Positions 1 to 10,243 of a stretch of 64,000 nt of DNA are shown piece after piece; the stretch's first letter is position 1, and every line of letters begins with the position of its first letter. Under the pieces are notes generated by a model that saw nothing but the letters and a program-made list of their open reading frames with translations, searched no databases and was not told the origin of the DNA. Origin of the DNA: Pseudomonas sp. R-28-1W-6 (GTDB taxonomy: Bacteria; Pseudomonadota; Gammaproteobacteria; Pseudomonadales; Pseudomonadaceae); contig NZ_WELK01000004.1 of NCBI RefSeq assembly GCF_009799925.1, positions 62,001 through 126,000 on the forward strand. The letters are read 5' to 3'. Both the position numbers and the translations under genes were made by a program.

Positions 1-927
1 CGCGGCGGCATCCAGGCGATCCGGACGCAGGCCGAGGCTCTCGGCGAAGCAGCCCTGCTGATAGAACGCCTCGTACAACGGAGTGGCGCGCAGCTCGCCG
101 GCCAGGCGCAAGCCCTCCTGCGGCGGCTTGCCGACGGTCTCGGGCAGGGCCACACCGAGCAGCTCGTGCACCTGCTGGCGGAAGGCGGCATCGCTGGCGT
201 AGAGCGCTTCATGGGCCTGGCGCAGCAGGCGCTGTTGCGCGGGCGGCAGGCGGCCACCGGCGGGGGCGTCCGGCTCCTCGCCAGCAGTGCCACCGAGCTG
301 TTCGAACCAACTCGGTGCGCCCAGCAGCGCCTTGGCCTGTTGCGCCATGGCGGAGTGGAAGGTGCGCACGCACTGGCGCGCCTGCGCCTCGTCGAAGGGC
401 AATTGCCAGAAGGCCAGCAGGCGCAGCAGCTGGCCGCGCAGCTCGGCGCAGGAAGCGTTGGTGAAGGAGATCACCGTGAGGCTGGCGGCGGGGATCTGCA
501 GGTGGCAGAGCATGAACACCACGCGCAGCAGCAGGGTGGTGGACTTGCCCGAGCCGGCGCCGGCGAAGATGCGTGCCAGCGGGGCGCGGCAGAGGATCAT
601 CGGCCACTGCTCGTCGGACGGCGCACCGATCAGCCCGGCCGCCACCGCCTCGGCGACGCGGGCATGCATGGCGGCGATCTGGGTTTCGCTGACCCTCAGG
701 CGGGCGCTGGAGTAGATGCCGGTGGGGGCGGGGCCATCGCTGGCCTGCTGCTTGCGCCCGCTGGCCTTGGTCTTGCCGGCGCTGGCGGGGCGCTTGGCGC
801 GCGGTTGTGGTTGGCGCAGCCGGGCAGCGGCCTCGCGTTCGGCGCGCAGGTACTCGGTGGTGCGGGGAAAGTAGCGCGCCAGGGCGCTGGAAAGCAGCGC
901 CTGGTAGCGTTTGACGGCGGACAGCAT
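1..927 (-). CDS. UvrD/Rep-family superfamily I DNA helicase, N-terminal part (cut by window edge)
   Basis: The reading frame is open from an ATG at 927 to the window edge, giving the first 309 codons. After a basic, low-complexity stretch of about 80 residues there is a Walker A motif, AGAGSGKST, at about residues 122-130. A motif-Ia-like segment (VISFTNAS) follows about 25 residues later, as in ATP-dependent 3'-5' helicases of the UvrD/Rep/PcrA type. The enzyme would use ATP to unwind DNA in repair or replication restart. The C-terminal motifs lie outside the window, so subfamily and completeness cannot be judged. The long charged N-terminal extension before Walker A is unlike classical UvrD and suggests a less studied helicase paralogue. 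It is on the same strand as ampC and starts 85 bp downstream of the ampC stop. Confidence 0.85.
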   Translation of the reverse strand, partial: MLSAVKRYQALLSSALARYFPRTTEYLRAEREAAARLRQPQPRAKRPASAGKTKASGRKQQASDGPAPTGIYSSARLRVSETQIAAMHARVAEAVAAGLIGAPSDEQWPMILCRAPLARIFAGAGSGKSTTLLLRVVFMLCHLQIPAASLTVISFTNASCAELRGQLLRLLAFWQLPFDEAQARQCVRTFHSAMAQQAKALLGAPSWFEQLGGTAGEEPDAPAGGRLPPAQQRLLRQAHEALYASDAAFRQQVHELLGVALPETVGKPPQEGLRLAGELRATPLYEAFYQQGCFAESLGLRPDRLDAAA

Positions 928-1012
928 GGCAACTCGGAAACGTAAAACAGGTCAGGGCGGCCATCATACGGGCTTTCCGCCGGGGGCTGGAGCCTGGCAA
1001 TGGGCCAGCGGA

Positions 1013-2620
<1,608 letters not shown>

Positions 2621-2744
2621 TTAGGTTTTTTGCGGTAAACGCCTTCGTAATAAAGGCTGTTGTGCTATTTGGCCTTAGGTTAGCCATGGAGTGGCCATGC
2701 TGGCTAGCCGAATAATAAGCGCACCCCAACCGGAGACTCCGACC

Positions 2745-3638
2745 ATGGACAAGACCCTCAAGCGCGGCTCGCTGGAAATGATCGCGGCGATGCTGATTTC
2801 CGGCACCATCGGCTGGTTCGTCCTGGTGTCCGGCCAGACCGTGGTCGACGTGGTGTTCTGGCGCTGCGTGATCGGCGGCACGATGTTGTTGCTGGTGTGC
2901 TGGGCGCTCGGCCTGCTGCGCGCCGAACTGCTGGGCCGTCGCGTACTGGTGCTGGCGCTGGTCAGCGGGGTGGCCATAGTCGGCAACTGGCTGCTGCTGT
3001 TCGCTTCCTACTCCAAGGCATCGATCGCCATCAGCACGGCGGTGTACAACGTGCAGCCGTTCATGCTGGTGGGGCTGGCGGCCTTGCTTCTCGGCGAGCG
3101 CATCAGCCTGGCCAAGCTGGCCTGGCTGGGCGTTGCCTTCCTCGGCATGCTGGCCATCGTCAGTGCCCATGGCGACACCGGCACATCGGGCGAGCACTAC
3201 CTGCTGGGCATCGTTCTGGCCCTGGGCGCGGCACTGCTCTATGCGCTGGCCGCGCTGATCGTCAAACGCCTGAGCGGCACGCCGCCGCACCTGATCGCCC
3301 TGATCCAGCTGCTCACCGGCATCCTGATGCTGGCGCCGCTGGCCAGCTACCAGCTGCCCGAACAGCCGCAGGCCTGGGCCAGCCTGGCGGCCCTGGGGAT
3401 CGTGCATACCGGGGTGATGTACATGCTGCTGTACAGCGCCATCCAGAAGCTGCCAACGGCACTGACCGGCGCGCTGTCGTTCGTCTACCCGATCGCGGCG
3501 ATCTTCGTCGACTGGCTGGCCTTCGGCCATCGCCTCAGCCTGCTGCAGTGGCTGGGCGTGGCGGCGATCCTGCTGGCGGCGGCGGGGATGCAGCAGGGTT
3601 GGAGTCTGCGCGCGGCGCGACTTCAATCCAGCGGGTAG
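2745..3638 (+). CDS. EamA/DMT-superfamily permease
   Basis: Inner-membrane transporter of 297 residues with about ten hydrophobic helices arranged as two EamA repeats, the usual size and shape of drug/metabolite transporters such as RhtA- or YddG-like exporters. The ATG at 2745 was chosen because GGAGACTCC lies just upstream; a start 54 bp earlier has no ribosome-binding site. It is transcribed divergently from an Lrp/AsnC regulator, which suggests export of an amino acid or related metabolite, but nothing in the sequence fixes the substrate. Its last 16 bases overlap the 3' end of the frameshifted gene on the opposite strand. Confidence 0.9.
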   Translation: MDKTLKRGSLEMIAAMLISGTIGWFVLVSGQTVVDVVFWRCVIGGTMLLLVCWALGLLRAELLGRRVLVLALVSGVAIVGNWLLLFASYSKASIAISTAVYNVQPFMLVGLAALLLGERISLAKLAWLGVAFLGMLAIVSAHGDTGTSGEHYLLGIVLALGAALLYALAALIVKRLSGTPPHLIALIQLLTGILMLAPLASYQLPEQPQAWASLAALGIVHTGVMYMLLYSAIQKLPTALTGALSFVYPIAAIFVDWLAFGHRLSLLQWLGVAAILLAAAGMQQGWSLRAARLQSSG

Positions 3639-4167
3639 CGCACCCGTTCCTCGGGCGTGAGCACGTGCATTCTGGTTGGCTCGATGCGGCTCATGTCATC
3701 CGCCAGGCTGGCCGGGATATCCATCCCGCGCAGGGAGGCGTTGGGGCTGTAGCGGAGCGCGCTGCCGGCCTGCCCGCACAGGGCCGGGTCGCCACCGCGG
3801 TAGTAGGGGCGCTGCAGGCCGACATAGCCACGCACGCTCTTGTCGCGCCCGGCCGCCAGCAGGTTGTCGCAGGTGCCCTGGCATAGGCTGTTGCTGGGCA
3901 CCAGCGCATCGAAACCGGTTTCGCTCAGCAGGTGCCCCATGCGAATGGCTTCCTGGGTTGCTGCCGATGCTGTCCAGCGTGACGATCTTCTTGGCGAGCG
4001 CTCCCGCACACTGTCGCACCCCCTTGAGCAGCGCCTCGTAGTCATCGGGGGGCGATCTCTTCGGAAACTTTGGCCGCGAGAATGCGGTCGATACTCGTGT
4101 GCTGCACGGGCTTGGCCAGTGCGGCAGCCGAACAGAACGTGACGGCGGCTAGCAGGGCGGTGCGCAT
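3623..4167 (-). pseudogene. frameshifted periplasmic ClpP-like (COG3904-type) protein
   Basis: Read on the minus strand, an ATG at 4167 opens a signal peptide (MRTALLAAVTFCSAAALA) and continues to VSEEIAP before a stop. Removing one base from a run of six C (about 4049-4054) restores DDYEALLKGVRQCAGALAKKIVTLDSIGS. A second shift near 3960-3975 is then needed to continue with ATQEAIRMGHLLSETGFDALVP and on to a stop at 3623. The reconstructed order, a LDSxG strand followed by a helix, then SNSLCQGTC, resembles periplasmic ClpP-fold proteins of the COG3904 type. Two independent frame breaks argue for a decayed gene. One lies in a homopolymer, so an assembly or read error is possible there. The GGN of the canonical LDSPGGN motif is disrupted at the second break. 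Confidence 0.6.
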
Positions 4168-4408
4168 GCTGAGGCTGATCAAAAGCGTGACTCGGCGGAA
4201 GATGGGCAAAGACCGCCGAAGCTACCTGCAGGCGCGCAACGCCCAGATTGGACTGCATCCAGTCACCGCATGGTCGGCGACAGCGGCATAGGTGCTTGCC
4301 TTGCCGCGGCGCAAACACTTGCCGTGTGCCTGGGATTTTCGTTAGCTTGCAATCCTGTCGCCGAGCCCGGCCACTTTGCAGTAGTCGCATCATGGAAGAG
4401 AAGTAGAG

Positions 4409-6313
4409 ATGACGCGCGCTCAAGATTCGCAACCCAGCTACGAGCTGAACGATCCCCTGGAGCGACGCCTGCAGACCCGGCGCCTGGGCCAGATCATCCA
4501 GGTGCAGTGCGGTGTGCTGCTGCTCATCGGCACGCAGACGCTGCTGGCGCAGAGCTGGTTCAACAGCGCGCTGGTGCTGCTGGCGCTGGCTGTGGTGATG
4601 CTCGGTCAGCAACTGAACAAGCGCGGTGCCACGGATGCGGCCATCGTGCTGCTGCTGGTTTCGCTGACGGGGCTGGTCACGCTGTCCCTGTGGTTCAGTC
4701 AGGGGCTCTACAGCGGGGTGCTGCTGTCTTATCCGGCGATACTCATCGTTGCCGGAATGGTGGCGCCGGTGCGGCTGTTCATCGGCTTGCTGCTGGCCAT
4801 GCTGGCCTCGGTGGCCGGCATGACCTACGCCTCGCTCAGTGGCCTGCTGGTGTTCCATCCCTGGCCGATCGGAGTCGGGCGGATGATCAACGTCAGCAGC
4901 ATCCTGGTGATGTGCGCGGTGGCGGTGTGGTTGCTGGCCGATGACCTGCGTCGCACCCTGCTGCGCCTGCAGCAGGAAATTCAGCGGGTGAAGGATTCCG
5001 AGGCCAGCTTCACCCACCTGGCCCAGCACGATGCCCTGACCAACCTGCCCAACCGCCTGCTGGTCAGCGACCGCATGGAGCAGGCCATCGGCCAGGCGCG
5101 GCGCTATGGCAAGCGAGTGGCGCTGCTGTTCCTCGACCTGGACAACTTCAAGACCATCAACGACTCCCTGGGGCATGCCGCCGGCGACGAACTGCTCAAG
5201 CAAGTGGCTCTGCGCCTGCAGGATTCGGTGCGCGACATGGACACGGTCAGTCGCCAGGGTGGCGACGAGTTCCTCATGGCGCTGTCCGACGTGGACGACC
5301 TGGCAGCCGTCTCCGCCGTGGCTGCCAAGGTCCAGGGCCGGCTGACGCAACCCTTCAACCTGAAGGGTATGCAGATAGTCACCTCAATCTCCATCGGCAT
5401 TGCTCTGTTTCCCGAGGACGGCGACGACTTCGAGACCCTGCTCAGGCATGCCGACATGGCCATGTACCAGGCCAAGGCGGCGGGGCGTAATGCCTTCTGC
5501 TTCTTCGATGCGCAGATGAATGCGGTCACCCGCGAGCGCCTGAGCCTGGAGCTGGATCTGCGCCAGGCGCTGCTGCGCGATGAGTTCGTCCTGCACTACC
5601 AGCCGATCGTCGACCTGAACACGGGACGTTTGCTGGCGGCCGAGGCGCTGATTCGCTGGCAGCATCCGGAGCGTGGCATGGTGACCCCGGACACCTTTAT
5701 TCCGGTCGCCGAACAGTCGGGCCTGATCGTCGAGATCGGCGAGTGGGTGCTGCACGAAACCTGCCGGCAGATGATGCTGTGGCAGGCGGCCGGCCTGCCG
5801 CGCTTCGTGGTCTCGGTCAACCTGTCCTCGGTACAGTTTCGTCGCGGCAACCTGGAGTCGCTGATCCGCTCGGCCCTGGACCGCTTCGGCCTGCAGCCGG
5901 GCTGCCTCGAACTGGAGCTGACCGAATCGATCCTGCTGCAGGACTCGGAGGTCTTCATCGGCCTGCTGCATCGCCTCAAGGCGCTGGGCCTGAGGCTGTC
6001 GATCGATGACTTCGGCACCGGCTATTCCAACCTGTCCTACCTGCAGCGCTTTCGCGTGGACAAGCTGAAGATCGATCAGTCGTTCGTGCGCCGGCTGCAG
6101 GGCAATGCCCAGGAGCAGGCCATCGTCACGGCGATCATCCAGATGGCCAAGAGCCTGAATCTGCTCACCACTGCCGAAGGCATCGAGGATGAGGCCACCC
6201 GTCAGCTGCTGGCCGCGCTCGGCTGCGACCAGGGCCAGGGCTACCTGTTCGCCCGGCCGCTGGCGGCCGATGACTTCCGCGCCTTTGTCGCCGCGACCCA
6301 GGTGCCGGCGTAG
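4409..6313 (+). CDS. membrane-bound GGDEF-EAL cyclic-di-GMP enzyme
   Basis: A 634-residue protein with about five N-terminal transmembrane helices (roughly residues 30-185), a short coiled linker, a GGDEF domain and an EAL domain. The GGDEF motif is intact at 284-288. An RxxD (RDMD) lies five residues before it, the position of the product-inhibition I-site, so diguanylate cyclase activity is plausible. The EAL motif is at 412-414, and the other phosphodiesterase signatures are also seen: SVNLS, LELTES, DDFGTGYS, KIDQSF, TAEGIED and QGYLFARPL. Both activities may therefore be real, with one dominating by condition. It has no PAS or HAMP domain, so the membrane part is the likely sensor. It stands alone between the broken gene and apbE. 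Confidence 0.95.
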   Translation: MTRAQDSQPSYELNDPLERRLQTRRLGQIIQVQCGVLLLIGTQTLLAQSWFNSALVLLALAVVMLGQQLNKRGATDAAIVLLLVSLTGLVTLSLWFSQGLYSGVLLSYPAILIVAGMVAPVRLFIGLLLAMLASVAGMTYASLSGLLVFHPWPIGVGRMINVSSILVMCAVAVWLLADDLRRTLLRLQQEIQRVKDSEASFTHLAQHDALTNLPNRLLVSDRMEQAIGQARRYGKRVALLFLDLDNFKTINDSLGHAAGDELLKQVALRLQDSVRDMDTVSRQGGDEFLMALSDVDDLAAVSAVAAKVQGRLTQPFNLKGMQIVTSISIGIALFPEDGDDFETLLRHADMAMYQAKAAGRNAFCFFDAQMNAVTRERLSLELDLRQALLRDEFVLHYQPIVDLNTGRLLAAEALIRWQHPERGMVTPDTFIPVAEQSGLIVEIGEWVLHETCRQMMLWQAAGLPRFVVSVNLSSVQFRRGNLESLIRSALDRFGLQPGCLELELTESILLQDSEVFIGLLHRLKALGLRLSIDDFGTGYSNLSYLQRFRVDKLKIDQSFVRRLQGNAQEQAIVTAIIQMAKSLNLLTTAEGIEDEATRQLLAALGCDQGQGYLFARPLAADDFRAFVAATQVPA

Positions 6314-6351
6314 CGATGGTTTGAGGCGGCGCGCTGGCGCGCGTTTTGCCT

Positions 6352-7323
6352 TCAATCCAGCGGCTGCGGTTGGCCGTCGATCAGCCAGCGCTGCTCCAGC
6401 CCCTGCGCCGTGCGCAGGACGAACAGGGCATCCATGCCGCGCTCGACAGCCATCTTCATCCCGGCCTCTTCGCCCAGCACCAGCAGCGCCGTGGCCCAGG
6501 CGTCGGCCAGCATGCAGGTGGCGGCCACTACCGTCACGGCCGCCAGGCGGTTGCGCAGGGGCGCCCCCAGGCCCGGGTGCATGGTGTGGGCGACGCGCTG
6601 GTCGGCCATCTCGACCCAGTGCCGATAGTCGCCCGAGGTGGCGATGGCGGCATCGCTGAGCTCCATCACGCCCATGGCTTCGCGCAGGCCGTAGCTGGGA
6701 TTCTCGATGGCGATGACCCAGGGCTGGCCATCGGCCTTGTGGCCGCGGGCACGCATTTCCCCGTCGATGCCGACCAGGTAGTGACCGATCCCCCAGCCAT
6801 CCAGGCAGCGCGCCAGTTCGTCGACGCCGAAGCCTTTGGCGATGCCGGCCAGGTCGAGGGTGATCGCGCTGCGCTTGCGTATGCGCCCGTGCGCCGGGTC
6901 CAGCTCCAGGGCGGCGCCGGCCGGTCGGCGCGGCTGGCGCCGCAGGGCATCGATCTGCGCGCGGTCCGGCTGGGGCCGGTCGGGGCCGAAGCCCCAGGCA
7001 TTGACCAGGTCGCCGACGCCGATATCGAACGCGCCGGCTGACTGCCGGCCGACCCGCAGGGCCGTCGCCAGCACCTGGTACAGTTCGGCCGGCAGGTCCA
7101 GCCATTGCCCGGTGGCAAGGGCATTGAGCCGGTTCAGTTGCGAGTCGGCTTTCCAGCTAGACATCTGCCGGTCCACCCGGTCGACCGCGGCGAACAGGCT
7201 GGCTCCGATGGCCGACTCATCCAGCCCGGGCTCGGCATAGAACAGCGCGCTGTAGCGCGTGCCCATGGTTGTGCCGTTGAGGCTGTAGCGCTGCAGGGTG
7301 GGGGGTTCAGTAGACATCTTCAC
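6352..7323 (-). CDS. apbE: FAD:protein FMN transferase (ApbE)
   Basis: ApbE moves FMN from FAD onto a Ser/Thr of partner proteins. The 323 residues show AFDIGVGDLVNAWGF (98-112), AGIAKGFGVDEL (159-170), IATSGDYRHW (227-236) and LADAWATALLVLG (272-284), which holds the Mg-binding Asp and Thr. The normally conserved Asp of the HxxDP motif is His249 (HTMHPGLG), while His246 is kept. There is no obvious lipobox or cleavable signal, so either a cytoplasmic enzyme or one with a missed start is possible. The start is GTG 7323 or ATG 7317; both overlap the end of the upstream PepSY gene by 11-17 bp, implying translational coupling. The clear substrate candidate is the DUF2271 protein two genes upstream. 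Confidence 0.93.
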   Translation of the reverse strand: MKMSTEPPTLQRYSLNGTTMGTRYSALFYAEPGLDESAIGASLFAAVDRVDRQMSSWKADSQLNRLNALATGQWLDLPAELYQVLATALRVGRQSAGAFDIGVGDLVNAWGFGPDRPQPDRAQIDALRRQPRRPAGAALELDPAHGRIRKRSAITLDLAGIAKGFGVDELARCLDGWGIGHYLVGIDGEMRARGHKADGQPWVIAIENPSYGLREAMGVMELSDAAIATSGDYRHWVEMADQRVAHTMHPGLGAPLRNRLAAVTVVAATCMLADAWATALLVLGEEAGMKMAVERGMDALFVLRTAQGLEQRWLIDGQPQPLD

Positions 7324-9532
7324 GGTAGCGCCCCTGGCTTTTGAGGGTCAGTACGTCGAGGTCGAGCGGTGCCAGCACCTGATCCAGGGCCTGCATCACC
7401 CCCTTGGCCATCTCGCGGCTGCCGCAGACCAGGATCTGCGCGCCCTTGTCGATCAGCCGGCGCAGCTGCGTGGCGTCCTCGATGATGCGCTGCTGCACAT
7501 GGCTGCGGTCGGCGGCCCGCGAGAAGGCGGTGTGCAGGCGGGTCAGGCGCCGGTCGGCCAGGTAGTCGTTCAGCTCGGGCTCGTAGAGAAAGTCGGACTG
7601 CGGATTGCGCCCGCCCCAGTACAGGTGCATCGGGTGCCTGGCCTTGTTGTGGCGGATGAAGCCGGTCAGCGGGCCGATGCCGGTGCCGGCGCCGATCAGC
7701 ACCACCGGGTGTTTGCCGGACGCCGGGCGAAAGTCCGGATTGGCCTGGATGAAGGCCTCGATCTGCCCGCCCAGCGGCAGGTCATGCAGGAAGCTCGAAC
7801 AGAGCCCGTTGGCCTGTTTGCGCACGCAAATCTCCAGCACACCGTCGGTGGAAGCGCTGGCCAGCGAGTAGAAGCGCGGCAGCGGGCTGCCCGGCGGCAC
7901 GATGCCGACCAGGTCGCCGGCTTCGAAGCGGGGCTGGCGGTTGCCGCCCAGCCAGCGCTGCAGCCGGTTGCCAGCGGGCATCGGGCCGGCTGCGGTGAAG
8001 CGCAGCACGCTGGTCGGGGCCTGCACCTGCTCGCCGTACTGCACCCGCTCGACCAGCTGCCAGGTACGGGTCGGCGGCTGCAGCGGTGTGTGTTGCAGGT
8101 TCAGCTCGCGGCCAAGCAGGCCGCCAACGGCGTTGCCCCAGCGGGCGAACGCCTGGGCGGACTGCCGGTCGATGGTCTCGAGCGCCAGCAGTCGCGGCCA
8201 GCCGCGCTTGGCCAGGGCGGCATCGCTGTCCTTGGCGAACTGGCAGAACCGCGGGAACTGCCGGTCGCCAAAGCCGAGCACGGCAAAGCCCAGCCGCGGA
8301 TTGGCCGCGATGCCGTCCAGGCGCTCGAGGAACTGGCTGGCGCTGGCCGGTGCGCCACCCTCGCCATAGGTGGCGGTGAGGATGAACAGGCGCTCGGCGC
8401 GCGGGTAGTCGGCGCGCAACTGGTTCATCGGCGCCGTGTGCACGCGCAGTCCGGCCTGGTTCAGGGCGGCATGCAGGGCCTTGGCGAAGCCCCAGGTGCC
8501 GTGGTTCTCGCTGCCGACCAGGATCACCGTGTCGGCGCTCTGTGCGGCGCTGTTGTTCGCCAGGCGCGGCATGGCCTGGCGCCGACGCCACCACAGGCGG
8601 ACACCGGTGAGGCTCATCAAGGGGACGCTGAGGGCGCCGAGGCCCAGCAGCAGGCCGAGCCACCAGAGGCCTTCGCCGGTGTGCAGCCGATAGACCAGCT
8701 CATACAGGCGGCGGGCGCTGTTGTGCGGGGTGAAGGACAGGAGCGTGCCGCTGGCCTGATCGACATAGCCATCGCCCTGGGCAGTGCTGAGCTGGTAGGC
8801 GTCGCTCGGGTCGCCGGGGGCGGGGAAGGTCAGCTCGCGCAGGTCATTCAGGTCGGTGGCGCGCAGGGCCGACAGGCTGTGCAGTGGCGCGGCCGGGCCG
8901 GCGCCGAGGGTTTGCGGGAATTCGGCTTCGACCTCCGTGCCATCGGCCAGCAGCTCGAAGCTCACCGCCGACATGTACAGCCCGGTCAGCGCCGACAGCA
9001 GCAGGCCGACAATGGCCAGGCGGCCGATTTCGGCATGCCAGCGCTGGCTCAGGTTGCCCTGCAGCGGGCGCAGCAGCTTGCCCCAGCCGCCCTGGCGCTT
9101 GGCCAGCAGGGCCGCCCCGGACAGGGTCAGCAGCAGCATGCACAGGGCGGCCATGGCGGCCAGGGCGCGGCCCGGGGTGCCGAGCAGCAGCGAGCGATGC
9201 AGGTCTTTGCTCCAGCTCGACCAGGCGCTCGGCTCATGGGCGGCAATGCCCTGGCCACTGAACGGGTCGATCAGCACGGAGCCGGGTTCGCCCGCCTGGT
9301 CGAAGTGCGCGATGAGCACTCCGTTCGGCGTCCGTTCTATCCGTTCGACGCCCGGATAGTGTCGGGCAACCCGCTCGGCCAGGTCGGCCAAGTTGACTTG
9401 GCCGGCGGCGGGAAGCGTCGCGTCTAGCCTTTCCAGGGCCGGCTGGAGCGACAGGAACAGCGCGCTGACGGCCAGCAGCATGACCAGCACGGCGGCGAGC
9501 AGACCCGGTAGTGAATGAAGCTGGCGCAGCAT
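7307..9532 (-). CDS. PepSY-flavodoxin-ferredoxin reductase-type transmembrane flavoprotein
   Basis: A 741-residue inner-membrane reductase. The N-terminal half has about four membrane helices with a PepSY-type periplasmic segment carrying VERIERTPNGVLIAHF. The C-terminal half is cytoplasmic and sulfite-reductase-like. It has a flavodoxin domain (VILVGSENHGTWGFAKAL, then TATYGEGGAPAS), an FAD-binding barrel with RFYSLAS, and an NAD(P)-binding domain with IGAGTGIGPLTGFI and a terminal aromatic residue. It should move electrons from NAD(P)H across the membrane. The ATG at 9532 was chosen for its GGGAGG ribosome-binding site; an earlier in-frame start ten codons upstream lacks one. Its 3' end overlaps apbE, and it starts 26 bp after the DUF2271 gene. 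Related proteins occur beside iron-uptake genes and reduce ferric compounds, but the acceptor here is inferred. Confidence 0.92.
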   Translation of the reverse strand: MLRQLHSLPGLLAAVLVMLLAVSALFLSLQPALERLDATLPAAGQVNLADLAERVARHYPGVERIERTPNGVLIAHFDQAGEPGSVLIDPFSGQGIAAHEPSAWSSWSKDLHRSLLLGTPGRALAAMAALCMLLLTLSGAALLAKRQGGWGKLLRPLQGNLSQRWHAEIGRLAIVGLLLSALTGLYMSAVSFELLADGTEVEAEFPQTLGAGPAAPLHSLSALRATDLNDLRELTFPAPGDPSDAYQLSTAQGDGYVDQASGTLLSFTPHNSARRLYELVYRLHTGEGLWWLGLLLGLGALSVPLMSLTGVRLWWRRRQAMPRLANNSAAQSADTVILVGSENHGTWGFAKALHAALNQAGLRVHTAPMNQLRADYPRAERLFILTATYGEGGAPASASQFLERLDGIAANPRLGFAVLGFGDRQFPRFCQFAKDSDAALAKRGWPRLLALETIDRQSAQAFARWGNAVGGLLGRELNLQHTPLQPPTRTWQLVERVQYGEQVQAPTSVLRFTAAGPMPAGNRLQRWLGGNRQPRFEAGDLVGIVPPGSPLPRFYSLASASTDGVLEICVRKQANGLCSSFLHDLPLGGQIEAFIQANPDFRPASGKHPVVLIGAGTGIGPLTGFIRHNKARHPMHLYWGGRNPQSDFLYEPELNDYLADRRLTRLHTAFSRAADRSHVQQRIIEDATQLRRLIDKGAQILVCGSREMAKGVMQALDQVLAPLDLDVLTLKSQGRYREDVY

Positions 9533-9558
9533 GGTGTGCCTCCCGCGGGCGATTGCGA

Positions 9559-10029
9559 TCACAGCTCGTAGCTGAACGATTCGACGTAGCCATTGCCACC
9601 GACCGGCTGCCCCGAACCGGCGCGGGTCAGCGGCACGCTGACCTCGGCACGGTTGTCGCGCTTGTCCTCCACGGCGCTGTCGATGCGGATCTGATAGCCG
9701 GCATCGATCAGGCTGTCGGCCAGCTCGACCGCGACGCTGAGGTTGTCGCCACTGCCGACGCTGGCCCCGCTGATGCCGTCAAACGCGCTGCGCTGCAGGC
9801 CGCTGCCGCGTGCCCAGTCGCGCAGGTGCTTGTAGTACTTGGGCTTCTTGCCGGCGACCCAGAGTGTCTGCTGGTATTGGCCCTGGGCGTCGGTCAGATA
9901 GATCGCCAGGTAGGCGTCATTGCCGCGGTAGTCTTTCAACTGGGTGTTCAGGGTTATTGCCTGGGCCTGCGCCAGACCGGGCGCTGCCATGGCGCCGGCC
10001 AGGCACAGTGAGGTGGTAATGGTTTTCAT
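9559..10029 (-). CDS. periplasmic DUF2271 protein with predicted flavinylation motif
   Basis: A 156-residue secreted protein with a Sec signal peptide ending near AQAQA (about residues 1-24), followed by a compact beta-rich DUF2271 domain. Residues 84-90 read DGISGAS, which matches the Dxx[S/T]GA[S/T] motif where ApbE attaches FMN in NqrC and RnfG proteins. The modified residue would be Ser90. It is the first gene of a three-gene unit with the PepSY reductase and ApbE, so the likely role is a periplasmic flavin electron carrier or reductase. DUF2271 proteins have been linked to ApbE flavinylation by genome context; the function of this one is untested. Two sets of short repeats lie 49-97 bp upstream of its start. 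Confidence 0.85.
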   Translation of the reverse strand: MKTITTSLCLAGAMAAPGLAQAQAITLNTQLKDYRGNDAYLAIYLTDAQGQYQQTLWVAGKKPKYYKHLRDWARGSGLQRSAFDGISGASVGSGDNLSVAVELADSLIDAGYQIRIDSAVEDKRDNRAEVSVPLTRAGSGQPVGGNGYVESFSYEL

Positions 10030-10077
10030 CGGCCTAATGTCCAGTGAGTGGGGATGGCTTGAGGCTACTCACTGAAA

Positions 10078-10126
10078 CTGAATGCAAGCTGAATGCACTT
10101 TTGCCGGGGCTTAATGGTTCATTAAG
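10078..10126 (-). promoter_or_regulatory. candidate response-regulator operator upstream of the DUF2271 operon
   Basis: Two direct copies of CTGAATGCA (10078-10086 and 10089-10097) are spaced 11 bp start to start, one helical turn, typical of OmpR-family response-regulator sites. Further upstream is TTAAT-N6-TTAAG (10111-10126), one base away from the TTAAG-N6-TTAAG box reported for the ferrous-iron regulator BqsR and similar to PmrA boxes. The 10030-10243 gap holds no gene. The assignment to a specific regulator is inference. Confidence 0.45.
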
Positions 10127-10243
10127 ACGAGTCTGCTAGGGCGCTTGGTGCAGGGGCTGTGGCTAGCGCGGCTGAGTGGGCCAATGGCTTTGTCGGGCCG
10201 ATGCGCATGAGGCGTGGCCGCGAGGCTTTCCGCCAGCCGCGGG

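Noticed and set aside
7298..9427. A 709-codon plus-strand frame
   Set aside because: It is antisense to the PepSY reductase, with Gln/Ala/Gly-rich composition typical of a high-GC antisense frame.
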